From the IMG/VR virus record IMGVR_UViG_3300043435_000825, positions 1 to 43,183 of that record: DNA of 43,183 nt; one strand, 5' to 3'. This document shows, one piece after another, positions 1 to 5,415 of this stretch. Position 1 is the first letter of the stretch; each line of letters opens with the position of its first letter. Source of the DNA: a virus. The position numbers and the translations under genes are program-made. The notes under the pieces were generated by a model. It searched no databases. It worked only from the letters and a program-made list of their open reading frames with translations, and was not told the origin of the DNA.

Positions 1-22
1 ATCCAGTAAACATTTTTTTAAT

Positions 23-96
23 TCTCGGATCGTATAATAGTATTACCTTCGGTTGTTACCCGAATGATAAGGGTGCGATTCCTTTTCCGAGAGCCA
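23..96 (+). tRNA. tRNA-Asn (GTT)
   Basis: Acceptor stem TCTCGGA/TCCGAGA, discriminator G, encoded CCA. Anticodon stem TTCGG/CCGAA with loop TTGTTAC gives anticodon GTT. The D-loop lacks the usual GG and the T-loop reads TGCGATT instead of TTCGANN, so this copy looks degenerate. It is one of two Asn tRNAs here. Confidence 0.88.
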
Positions 97-104
97 TTTT
101 CAAT

Positions 105-230
105 TCCAGAGTAGCTCAATGGTAGAGCATGCGGCTGTGGGCCATAAAGTATTATTTAATAGAGAGTGCAAATCTCACAAGGCCAAAGTTAACCGCAGGG
201 TTGGGGGTTCGAAACCCTCCTCTGGAGCCA
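105..230 (+). tRNA. tRNA-Asn (GTT) interrupted in the anticodon loop
   Basis: All arms are canonical: acceptor TCCAGAG/CTCTGGA, discriminator G, CCA, D-arm GCTC/GAGC with GG in the loop, T-arm with loop TTCGAAA, anticodon stem TGCGG/CCGCA. Between the two stem strands lie 58 nt instead of 7. Removing 51 nt restores the loop CTGTTAA of a standard tRNA-Asn(GTT). Read without removal, the next triplet would suggest GTG (His), but the body and discriminator G are Asn-like and there is no extra 5' G, so Asn is preferred. Confidence 0.85.
138..188 (+). other. 51-nt insertion in tRNA-Asn anticodon
   Basis: The boundaries are ambiguous by a base or two because flanking G and T repeat. The insert has GGCC near both ends (140-143 and 181-184), which can pair, and an inner hairpin GAGA/TCTC. 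It is far too short for a group I intron, and I could not fit a bulge-helix-bulge motif at its junctions. It may be a small intron, a programmed insert or an inactivating insertion. Confidence 0.7.
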
Positions 231-239
231 TTTTCAAGT

Positions 240-336
240 GGGACTAGTAATTGATAAAAAACAAGTCAGATAGATAAGCAAGTTCGAAATTGTTTGACCC
301 GTGTGAAATCCTGATGAAAGTTTAGATGAAAGTCCC
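240..336 (+). ncRNA. Folded RNA element with a partial hammerhead-like core
   Basis: The ends pair (GGGACT at 240-245 with AGTCCC at 331-336). Inside is a hairpin AGCAA/TTGTT with loop GTTCGAAA. CTGATGA at 311-317 and GAAA at 328-331, directly followed by the closing helix, match the conserved hammerhead core. Stems I and II of a hammerhead are not convincing. No CCA and no anticodon arm are visible. Confidence 0.35.
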
Positions 337-346
337 TTTTAATTTT

Positions 347-465
347 TTATATGATGTATGGAGTATGCTGATTAAGGGTTAGGCAGTTGATCAAATTGCA
401 ATAGTATGAACATAAAGTGCCTTAAGAGATTTAAATAATTTCATTGTTCATCATACATTATATAA
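347..465 (+). ncRNA. Structured RNA closed by a 15-bp helix
   Basis: Bases 347-361 pair with 451-465 (15 bp, two G-U). Inside, TTAAGG and CCTTAA can pair. There is no open reading frame of note, no CCA and no tRNA arm. Its position between tRNA genes recalls the stable RNAs C and D of the T4 tRNA cluster; that comparison is by position only. Confidence 0.45.
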
Positions 466-470
466 TTTTT

Positions 471-556
471 GGGGTATTATACTGATAAAGACGCAGAACG
501 GTCTGTAAAACCGTTGCCTTCGGGCTGGGTAGGAGCATTACCTACATACCCCACCA
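471..556 (+). tRNA. tRNA-Tyr (GTA)
   Basis: Acceptor GGGGTAT/ATACCCC, discriminator A, CCA. Anticodon stem ACGGT/ACCGT with loop CTGTAAA. 86 nt with a long variable arm, as expected for bacterial tRNA-Tyr. Confidence 0.93.
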
Positions 557-564
557 TTTTTTTT

Positions 565-645
565 TGAATTGAGTCGTTAGACTTGGAGCGAGTGAACTCG
601 GTCAACATAGTAATGGCCAAGTGTAGTAGAGGCTACACCAATTCA
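565..645 (+). ncRNA. tRNA-like element without CCA or clear anticodon
   Basis: An acceptor-like helix TGAATTG/CAATTCA encloses 81 nt. A hairpin GTGTAG/CTACAC lies directly before the 3' strand, where a T-arm would be, and a TCG/CGA hairpin with GG in its loop sits in the D-arm position. No anticodon arm is recognisable and the 3' end reads GTTT rather than NCCA. Probably a decayed tRNA or a stable RNA. Confidence 0.35.
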
Positions 646-649
646 GTTT

Positions 650-730
650 TTGACAGGTGCTAGTGCGCAGGGCGTGGTAAAGGAGCAGGCGACTCTGTTC
701 CGAAAAGGTTCGATTCCTTTGACTTGTCAA
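650..730 (+). ncRNA. tRNA-like element with a canonical T-arm but no CCA
   Basis: A 9-bp helix TTGACAGGT/ACTTGTCAA is followed by a canonical T-arm (AAAGG, loop TTCGATT, CCTTT). The middle holds a 7-bp hairpin GGAGCAG/CTGTTCC with a 6-nt loop GCGACT, which has no U33 and cannot be read as an anticodon loop. The 3' end is TAG, not CCA. Confidence 0.4.
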
Positions 731-742
731 TAGATTTAAGAT

Positions 743-817
743 CCGGTAGTAGCTGAAATAGATTAGCGTGTCCCTGAAGAGGACGAGATGTTGGAGCGTT
801 ACCAACCTGCCGGGCCA
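743..817 (+). tRNA. tRNA-Phe (GAA)
   Basis: Acceptor CCGGTAG/CTGCCGG, discriminator G, CCA. Anticodon loop CTGAAGA gives GAA. T-arm GTTGG/CCAAC with an atypical loop AGCGTTA. Confidence 0.88.
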
Positions 818-821
818 TTTT

Positions 822-914
822 TGACGATGAGAGAGACACATCACGGGGGTTCGATTCCCTTTGGTTAACGTGTTAATGTGGAACGGAAGACGTTACTTAA
901 AAATGATGTCGTTG
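822..914 (+). ncRNA. tRNA-like element with a 5'-placed T-arm
   Basis: Outer helix TGACGA/TCGTTG. A T-arm-like hairpin (GGGGG, loop TTCGATT, CCCTT; 845-861) lies in the first half, and a hairpin AACGT/ACGTT follows it, so the arm order differs from a normal tRNA. No CCA. The remaining bases up to 951 show nothing else. Confidence 0.3.
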
Positions 915-951
915 AGTTTAATTAGCTCGCCGTGAAATCCTCAAAGTTTTA

Positions 952-959
952 TATTTATA
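952..959 (+). promoter_or_regulatory. TATTTATA box, putative late promoter
   Basis: TATTTATA ends 4 nt before the ATG at 964. No Shine-Dalgarno lies between. The same box at the same distance precedes several other genes here. Confidence 0.55.
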
Positions 960-963
960 TCAT

Positions 964-1713
964 ATGATTAAATTGAAATACTTAATGTTGGAGGGTTTGA
1001 AAGATAGTGTATATTTGGAACCCAAGAGTAAATCTGAAGTATTGAATTTTATTAAGCAGCATTATTTAAAGACATATCCTACGGCGGTGGCTGCTAATTA
1101 TGGTGTGATGTACAAGAAGCCAGATGGTAATGTGGATATGGTAGGAGTGATTGTTTATGGACAAACCACCAAGCCACAAGATTATGAAGAAATAGCTGTA
1201 GATGCAGAGGGCAACAGTTTATTGCAAAAGAATGAGGTATTTGAATTATTGAGATTATATTTGAAACCTGAGGCAAAACAAATACCTGAGTTAAGCAACT
1301 TGGCGTCGTATGTAATTGGTTTGGGTAATAAAAAGATTAAACAAGATTATCCCGAATTAAAAGTGGTTATTACCAGAGCTGATAGTGGACAGGGACATAC
1401 CGGATCTATATATCAAGCAACAAATGCAATTTATTTAGGCAAGAGTAAAGATACAAAACGTTTATGGGATAAAAAAGAAAACAAGTGGGTGTATAGATTA
1501 CCACAAATAAAGAAGTATGGTTTTGAAACTGGTAAAGATGCAGCAAATGATGCAAGAACCAATCCTAATAGTCCATTTGAAATAAGAACGGCTACTGGAA
1601 AACATATGTACATTTATATTTTATCCGGACAAAATTCTAGTGATGGTAAAAGAATATTGGGTGGATTGATTAAGTCAATTCAACCATATCCAAAGAAACA
1701 AAGTAACGTTTAA
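964..1713 (+). CDS. Mom-like GNAT-family protein with capsid-targeting-like leader
   Basis: 249 aa. Residues 138-152 read R-A-D-S-G-Q-G-H-T-G-S-I-Y-Q-A, followed by T-N and Y-L-G. This is the A-D...G-H-x-G-x-I-Y-x-A-x-N signature of the Mom family, GNAT-fold proteins typified by the phage Mu enzyme that modifies adenine in DNA to resist restriction. That function is inferred from the motif only. The first ten residues, MIKLKYLMLE, resemble the T4 capsid-targeting sequence, cleaved after Glu10 by the prohead protease, so the enzyme may be packaged in the head. If so, its target may be host DNA or protein at entry rather than progeny DNA. The start is fixed by the TATTTATA box 4 nt upstream. 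It stands alone between two tRNA arrays. Confidence 0.7.
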   Translation: MIKLKYLMLEGLKDSVYLEPKSKSEVLNFIKQHYLKTYPTAVAANYGVMYKKPDGNVDMVGVIVYGQTTKPQDYEEIAVDAEGNSLLQKNEVFELLRLYLKPEAKQIPELSNLASYVIGLGNKKIKQDYPELKVVITRADSGQGHTGSIYQATNAIYLGKSKDTKRLWDKKENKWVYRLPQIKKYGFETGKDAANDARTNPNSPFEIRTATGKHMYIYILSGQNSSDGKRILGGLIKSIQPYPKKQSNV

Positions 1714-1731
1714 AGTTTTTTAAAAAAGCTG

Positions 1732-1759
1732 TTGACGAAGTGATAAAGTGTGGTAAGAT
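1732..1759 (+). promoter_or_regulatory. Sigma-70-type promoter for the second tRNA array
   Basis: TTGACG at 1732-1737, 16-nt spacer, TAAGAT at 1754-1759, about 40 nt before tRNA-Lys(CTT). The stretch ATAAAGTGTGGTAAGAT closely matches the one in the promoter at 8533, so the two tRNA promoters share extended sequence. Confidence 0.65.
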
Positions 1760-1798
1760 GATTATAGTTCGTTGACAATAGTAGATACAATTTTTAAT

Positions 1799-1876
1799 GG
1801 ATGCGTAACTCAACTGGATCAGAGTATTCGGCTCTTACCCGAAAGGTTGTGGGTTCAAATCCCACCGCATCCACCA
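1799..1876 (+). tRNA. tRNA-Lys (CTT)
   Basis: Acceptor GGATGCG/CGCATCC, discriminator A, CCA. Anticodon stem TTCGG/CCGAA with loop CTCTTAC. T-arm GTGGG/CCCAC with loop TTCAAAT. Confidence 0.95.
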
Positions 1877-1884
1877 ATTTCAAT

Positions 1885-1959
1885 GGGGTTCAAGCTTTAA
1901 CGGTGAAGCAACTGGCTTTTAACCAGTAGAATACGGATCGTTACCGTAGAGCCCTACCA
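1885..1959 (+). tRNA. tRNA-Lys (TTT)
   Basis: Acceptor GGGGTTC/GAGCCCT, discriminator A, CCA. Anticodon stem ACTGG/CCAGT with loop CTTTTAA. T-arm TACGG/CCGTA with loop ATCGTTA. Confidence 0.93.
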
Positions 1960-1965
1960 TTTTTT

Positions 1966-2041
1966 GGGGTATAAGAGGAACAGCAGACTCATTTCCCTGT
2001 CACGGAAAAGATAGTGGGGGCAGCACCCATATACCTCGCCA
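1966..2041 (+). tRNA. tRNA-Asp (GTC)
   Basis: Acceptor GGGGTAT/ATACCTC, discriminator G, CCA. Anticodon stem TTTCC/GGAAA with loop CTGTCAC. The T-loop is GGCAGCA, an unusual form nearly shared with tRNA-Ser(TGA) at 9135. Confidence 0.9.
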
Positions 2042-2048
2042 TTTCAAT

Positions 2049-2122
2049 TGGCTATTAGCTCAATAGTAGAGCATTCGACTGATAATCGAAAGAACACGGG
2101 GCGGTACCGTGATAGCCAACCA
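2049..2122 (+). tRNA. tRNA-Ile (GAT)
   Basis: Acceptor TGGCTAT/ATAGCCA, discriminator A, CCA. Anticodon stem TTCGA/TCGAA with loop CTGATAA. The T-loop is GGCGGTA. Confidence 0.92.
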
Positions 2123-2125
2123 TTT

Positions 2126-2193
2126 TTGTTAGTAAGTGTTGGGTTCAATTCCCTTTACTCAGTGATCACTGGTGAGAACATAACTACTAACAA
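2126..2193 (+). ncRNA. Folded element with T-arm-like hairpin and a perfect 12-bp palindrome
   Basis: The ends pair over 8 bp (TTGTTAGT/ACTAACAA). A T-arm-like GGG-TTCAATT-CCC lies near the 5' side, followed by CAGTGATCACTG (2160-2171), a perfect palindrome. No CCA and no anticodon arm. It may be a decayed or rearranged tRNA; the palindrome could also be a protein-binding site. Confidence 0.35.
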
Positions 2194-2200
2194 ATTCAAT

Positions 2201-2277
2201 GCACTCGTAGCTCAATTGGATAGAGCAACTCGTTTCTACCGAGAAGGTTGCAGGTTCAAGTCCTGCCGGGTGTACCA
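2201..2277 (+). tRNA. tRNA-Arg (TCT)
   Basis: Acceptor GCACTCG/CGGGTGT, discriminator A, CCA. Anticodon stem ACTCG/CGAGA with loop TTTCTAC. T-arm GCAGG/CCTGC. It reads AGA, a codon frequent in this AT-rich DNA. Confidence 0.95.
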
Positions 2278-2279
2278 TT

Positions 2280-3062
2280 TTAGAATCTGAATGCTTTTTT
2301 GAAGGCATTGCCTGTTTTTTTGGCACCATCATTAATTGCATTACCTGCATTATTTACAACATTAGTTGTTTCTTTGACGGCGGTATTTGCTACATTGGTA
2401 GTTTGTTGAACTACTGGTTGAGTTGCTTTTGCGACTGTATTAACATCTTGTACAACTTTATTTGTATCAATTGTAGTACTTACATCTACTTTTACACCAA
2501 CTAATACTGCAACGTCACCACTTACACCAACGGTAACTTTACCTTTGTCCATAGTGGCTTGAGCGGAACCACCACCACCAACTTGTTCACCTACACTAAC
2601 TCCTGAACCTGCGGTAACTGATGCGCCTCTTACATTTGCTGTACCTGAAGCGTCAACACCTACAGCAGTACCAATAGAACCTTCTGCACCAACTGCGACA
2701 CCTTTGTCACCAGCTTGAACATTTGCGGATGCTTTTGTACCACTGACTGCGTAAGCGTCTGCAGTACCTGCAACACCTACACCATTACTTTGTACTTTAC
2801 CATCTACAACAATGTGAGCTTCTGTACCGCTACTATAACTTGCGTTTGCGTAGACGTTGTTACCATCAAGTCCACCGGCAGCGGATGCTTCTGTACCAGT
2901 TTTAACTGATGTTTCAACACCTATTGATGCGTTTTTATTTCCTACACTTGCGCCTGCAGAAGCTTCTGCGGTATTTGTATAAGAAACACTTGCTGAATTT
3001 TTATCAGATGTTGCGGTAGCAGAATTGTTTATTTGAGCGGATGTATTTGTTTGTGTAGACAT
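2280..3062 (-). CDS. Low-complexity Ala/Gly/Ser/Thr/Val-rich protein
   Basis: 260 aa, no family recognised. Residues 1-190 alternate small polar and hydrophobic residues (runs such as A-S-A-G-A-S-V-G), a pattern typical of beta-solenoid or fibrous proteins. The C-terminal 60 residues, rich in T-N-V and A-K, look like an amphipathic helix and end in F-K-K-A-F-R-F. There is no signal peptide or transmembrane segment. The gene converges on the tRNA-Arg array (3 nt between its stop and the tRNA end) and is divergent from the gene at 3167. It could be a virion or surface-adhesion protein; the sequence does not decide. Confidence 0.75.
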   Translation of the reverse strand: MSTQTNTSAQINNSATATSDKNSASVSYTNTAEASAGASVGNKNASIGVETSVKTGTEASAAGGLDGNNVYANASYSSGTEAHIVVDGKVQSNGVGVAGTADAYAVSGTKASANVQAGDKGVAVGAEGSIGTAVGVDASGTANVRGASVTAGSGVSVGEQVGGGGSAQATMDKGKVTVGVSGDVAVLVGVKVDVSTTIDTNKVVQDVNTVAKATQPVVQQTTNVANTAVKETTNVVNNAGNAINDGAKKTGNAFKKAFRF

Positions 3063-3155
3063 ATTTGATATATATGTTGGGGTAGATAAAAAATAGAATT
3101 AAAATGATGTTGTAGGTGACAGTATCATTTTTACAATGTTTTATATTAAATTATA

Positions 3156-3163
3156 TATTTATA
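3156..3163 (+). promoter_or_regulatory. TATTTATA box, putative late promoter
   Basis: TATTTATA followed by GAT and the ATG at 3167; the string TATTTATAGATATG recurs at 25898. No Shine-Dalgarno. It lies in the 104-bp gap between divergent genes. Confidence 0.55.
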
Positions 3164-3166
3164 GAT

Positions 3167-3646
3167 ATGATTAAGTTAAAAGAACTTCTAAATGAGATTG
3201 AAGAGGCGTGTTGGGATACTCATAAACAAATTGGTATGAAGTCAAAAGGTGGGAGAATGGTACCAAATTGTGTTAGAAAAGAAGCTTTAGAAGATGGCGA
3301 CAATATAGAAGAATATGATGTTGAAAGTGAACAAGATGTAAAAGAATTTGTTCAATTCATGCGAGAATATAATCAACCATTATGTGAAGCCGAATATCAG
3401 GGTCGTAAAGTGAGCCTTGGTAAACGAATGCAAGGTGATGTCAAGAAATTTAAAGTATATGTTAAAAATCCTAAAGGAAAAGTGGTTAAGGTAAATTTTG
3501 GATTTGGTGGATCTTCAGCTAAAGGTAAAAGAATGACCATAAAAAAGAATAATCCAGCACGTAGAAAAAACTTTAGAGCGAGACATAATTGTGATAATCC
3601 TGGTCCACGTACTAAAGCGAGATATTGGTCATGTAGGGCTTGGTAA
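3167..3646 (+). CDS. Capsid-targeted-type basic protein with R-x-R-H-N-C...Y-W-S-C module
   Basis: 159 aa. The start at 3167, not the earlier in-frame ATG at 3116, is chosen because the TATTTATA box lies 3 nt upstream and the protein then opens MIKLKELLNE, a T4-like capsid-targeting leader with Glu10. Next comes C-W-D-T-H-K-Q-I-G-M-K-S-K-G-G with P-N-C-V, a motif I know from many T4-like phage proteins. The last 60 residues (ARRKNFRARHNC to the final W) form a conserved module of unknown function with two Cys and many Arg/Lys, possibly binding nucleic acid or metal. A basic protein packed with DNA fits the leader. Function unknown. Confidence 0.75.
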   Translation: MIKLKELLNEIEEACWDTHKQIGMKSKGGRMVPNCVRKEALEDGDNIEEYDVESEQDVKEFVQFMREYNQPLCEAEYQGRKVSLGKRMQGDVKKFKVYVKNPKGKVVKVNFGFGGSSAKGKRMTIKKNNPARRKNFRARHNCDNPGPRTKARYWSCRAW

Positions 3647-3713
3647 TTTTGATATTATATTTTAAAAAAAATATATAAATGTTGGTGGATTATATATATA
3701 ATAAAATAAATAT

Positions 3714-4517
3714 ATGGAATCTACAAACTCTCCCCAAACATTTTCGCTTACTAATAAAAAGTTATTATATGTTATAATTGCTGTAATTGTATTAATAACT
3801 TTTGGATTATATACATTATTTAGTTCATTGAATATAGATAATAAAGCTTTAACTAAGAAAGTTGTTAACCAGACGGAGATTGTTGTAAATCAAAGTTTAT
3901 TGATTACCAATTTAAATCAAAAGAATGCGGAGTTATCTGTATTATTGAAGAGTTATGATAATAAGTTGAGTATATTGTATACTAATATGACTCAATTAAA
4001 TAGTATTACTGAACAGTTGAAAGTATCATCTGATGAAAAAGATGTAAAGATTAAAGATTTGACCCAAGAAAAATCTGCACTTGAATCTGATTTAAAGTCG
4101 TTACGTAATACGCTTGTTAATATGACCAAAGAGATTGTAGATTTAGGTGATGAACTTAAAGTTGCGAAGACTGATAAAGATCAAAATGAGCTTGTAGCTA
4201 AGATTGAAATGCTTACAAAAGAAAGAGATTTTTTGAAGAACAAGATAGCGGAGTATGAAAAGATCATAGAAGAGTTGAAGAAAGAAAATGCTCTTTTGAC
4301 TCAAAATTTGAGATTAAATCTGAAAAAAGATGGATATGAATTTAAGAACAAATTGGGAGAGTGGCCAAAAGGTGCAGAGGTATTGATGAGGATGTCTAAT
4401 CGAAGTGTTCACATTAAGTTAGACAAAGATAATCAACACAAAGAAGAAAAAACCGAAGTAAAACCTAAAAGAATAGGAATTTGGAAACGTATTTTTGGTT
4501 CGGGTGAAACTGAATGA
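3714..4517 (+). CDS. Membrane-anchored coiled-coil protein
   Basis: 267 aa. One transmembrane helix at about residues 18-40 (L-L-Y-V-I-I-A-V-I-V-L). Residues 45-205 are a long coiled coil rich in K, E, L and N. A short basic tail of about 60 residues follows, with W-K-R-I-F-G near the end. No enzymatic motif. It ends 6 nt before tRNA-Thr, so the two tRNAs downstream are probably on the same transcript. A spanin, an exclusion protein or a membrane scaffold are all possible; I do not recognise it. Confidence 0.75.
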   Translation: MESTNSPQTFSLTNKKLLYVIIAVIVLITFGLYTLFSSLNIDNKALTKKVVNQTEIVVNQSLLITNLNQKNAELSVLLKSYDNKLSILYTNMTQLNSITEQLKVSSDEKDVKIKDLTQEKSALESDLKSLRNTLVNMTKEIVDLGDELKVAKTDKDQNELVAKIEMLTKERDFLKNKIAEYEKIIEELKKENALLTQNLRLNLKKDGYEFKNKLGEWPKGAEVLMRMSNRSVHIKLDKDNQHKEEKTEVKPKRIGIWKRIFGSGETE

Positions 4518-4523
4518 TTTAAC

Positions 4524-4598
4524 GCCTATATAGCTTAAAGGTAAAGCATCAATTTCGTAAATTGATAGATATTGCATCAAAACCAATTATAGGCTCCA
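4524..4598 (+). tRNA. tRNA-Thr (CGT)
   Basis: Acceptor GCCTATA/TATAGGC, discriminator T, CCA. Anticodon stem TCAAT/ATTGA with loop TTCGTAA. The T-stem has a C-C mismatch and the T-loop is ATCAAAA. A CGT anticodon reads only ACG, a rare choice in AT-rich DNA. Confidence 0.88.
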
Positions 4599-4606
4599 TT
4601 TTTAAA

Positions 4607-4697
4607 GCACGATGACAGAGCTAGAGAACTGAGATGTCTGCAAAACATCGTTGTATGAAAGTACATATGCAAGGAGCATAACCTTGATCGTGCTCCA
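4607..4697 (+). tRNA. tRNA-Cys (GCA) with long variable arm
   Basis: Acceptor GCACGAT/ATCGTGC, discriminator T (the CysRS identity base), CCA. Anticodon stem GATGT/ACATC with loop CTGCAAA. The variable region is 20 nt and can form a hairpin TGTA/TACA, whereas tRNA-Cys normally has 4-5 nt there. T-arm CAAGG/CCTTG with loop AGCATAA. Confidence 0.88.
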
Positions 4698-4706
4698 TTT
4701 TTTATA

Positions 4707-4714
4707 TATTTATT
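4707..4714 (+). promoter_or_regulatory. TATTTATT box, putative late promoter
   Basis: TATTTATT ends 5 nt before the ATG at 4720 and starts 10 nt after the CCA of tRNA-Cys. No Shine-Dalgarno. Confidence 0.5.
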
Positions 4715-4719
4715 ACTAT

Positions 4720-5190
4720 ATGATATTATTAAAAGATTTGTTAAACGAAGTACAGCCTGAGTTGACTGTATACAGAGGTGTTAATCCTACGTATGGTGAT
4801 ATAGGGTTGGGTATCAACAGCACCAAGCCAGGTGACAAATTAGTGGCTACACTGGGAGCAAATCATACAAATAATATAGAAGTAGCTAAACGATTTGGTA
4901 AACAAATAATAACTACTAAGTTAAAAGGACCTGGCTTAGAGTTACCACATTATAATGATATAATTAATTTATATAAACAGTATGAAAGTATGTTACCGAC
5001 TGGACTTGCTGGTAAAATCAGATATAGTAATGGTCAAGAGCAATTAGATTTGATACAATTAGCTGGTAAAGAATTACGTAAGATATTGAGTAAAAAATAT
5101 GGATATATTAAGAGTCCACTCGCGATAAGTGATGCTAGTTATTTAACTCAAAAAGGATTAACAGGAGATTTGTATATACCGCTTAGATAA
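4720..5190 (+). CDS. Putative capsid-targeted ADP-ribosyltransferase-like protein
   Basis: 156 aa. The in-frame ATG at 4651 lies inside tRNA-Cys and is rejected; ATG 4720 follows the TATTTATT box. The protein opens MILLKDLLNE (leader-like, Glu10). L-T-V-Y-R-G at 15-20 is the beta-strand Arg motif of arginine-type mono-ADP-ribosyltransferases, and A-N-H-T-N-N-I-E-V-A-K-R-F-G fits the S/T-x-x-x-x-A-x-x-F-G strand-helix that follows in these folds. The catalytic Glu motif is not clear. T4 Alt is a known precedent: a packaged ADP-ribosyltransferase that modifies host RNA polymerase on entry. Family membership is an inference from short motifs. Confidence 0.55.
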   Translation: MILLKDLLNEVQPELTVYRGVNPTYGDIGLGINSTKPGDKLVATLGANHTNNIEVAKRFGKQIITTKLKGPGLELPHYNDIINLYKQYESMLPTGLAGKIRYSNGQEQLDLIQLAGKELRKILSKKYGYIKSPLAISDASYLTQKGLTGDLYIPLR

Positions 5191-5196
5191 TCATAC

Positions 5197-5204
5197 TATT
5201 TATT
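5197..5204 (+). promoter_or_regulatory. TATTTATT box, putative late promoter
   Basis: TATTTATT ends 5 nt before the ATG of the small gene at 5210. Confidence 0.45.
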
Positions 5205-5209
5205 TGTGT

Positions 5210-5380
5210 ATGAACGAATTAAATCTCTATCAAAAGTTTCTTCAATTAAAAAATGAGATAGAAATACACAAATGGATAGAGAGTGAAAAAAGAGGGACTG
5301 ATATAGGATTTGAGACCGCGTTATTGGATTGGATGTCTAAACATAGAAATGGTTGGGGTGACAGTATAAAAGAAAAATAA
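5210..5380 (+). CDS. Small acidic/aromatic protein, 56 aa
   Basis: It begins M-N-E-L-N-L-Y-Q-K-F and contains H-K-W-I-E-S-E-K-R-G-T-D-I-G-F and L-L-D-W-M-S-K-H-R-N-G-W. The dense Trp/His pattern and the TATTTATT box 5 nt upstream support a real gene. I recall similar short ORFs in marine T4-like phages but cannot name a family. It lies between two genes with capsid-leader-like N termini but lacks one itself. Confidence 0.65.
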   Translation: MNELNLYQKFLQLKNEIEIHKWIESEKRGTDIGFETALLDWMSKHRNGWGDSIKEK

Positions 5381-5403
5381 ATGTAGCTAATTAATAATAT
5401 TTA

Positions 5404-5411
5404 TATTTATA
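5404..5411 (+). promoter_or_regulatory. TATTTATA box, putative late promoter
   Basis: TATTTATA ends 4 nt before the ATG at 5416, with no Shine-Dalgarno. Confidence 0.55.
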
Positions 5412-5415
5412 ACAT

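Noticed and set aside
138-188. Archaeal-type (bulge-helix-bulge) tRNA intron
   Set aside because: The GGCC helix is separated from the anticodon stem by a 5 x 8 internal loop, not by two 3-nt bulges around a 4-bp helix.
105-230. Reading this tRNA as tRNA-His (GTG)
   Set aside because: GTG follows U33 only if the insert is left in place. The body, discriminator G and restored loop CTGTTAA fit Asn, and the extra 5' G of tRNA-His is lacking.
602-844. 80-aa minus-strand frame
   Set aside because: It runs across tRNA-Phe and tRNA-like elements, has no ribosome site, and its codon pattern follows RNA structure.
2126-2193. A circularly permuted tRNA gene
   Set aside because: The T-arm position fits, but no acceptor stem of more than 4 bp and no anticodon arm could be formed from the parts.
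2048-2290. 80-aa plus-strand frame
   Set aside because: It consists of tRNA-Ile, a folded element and tRNA-Arg.
3116-3166. Upstream in-frame start for the 3167 gene
   Set aside because: It would place the TATTTATA box inside the gene and remove the leader with Glu10 from the N terminus.
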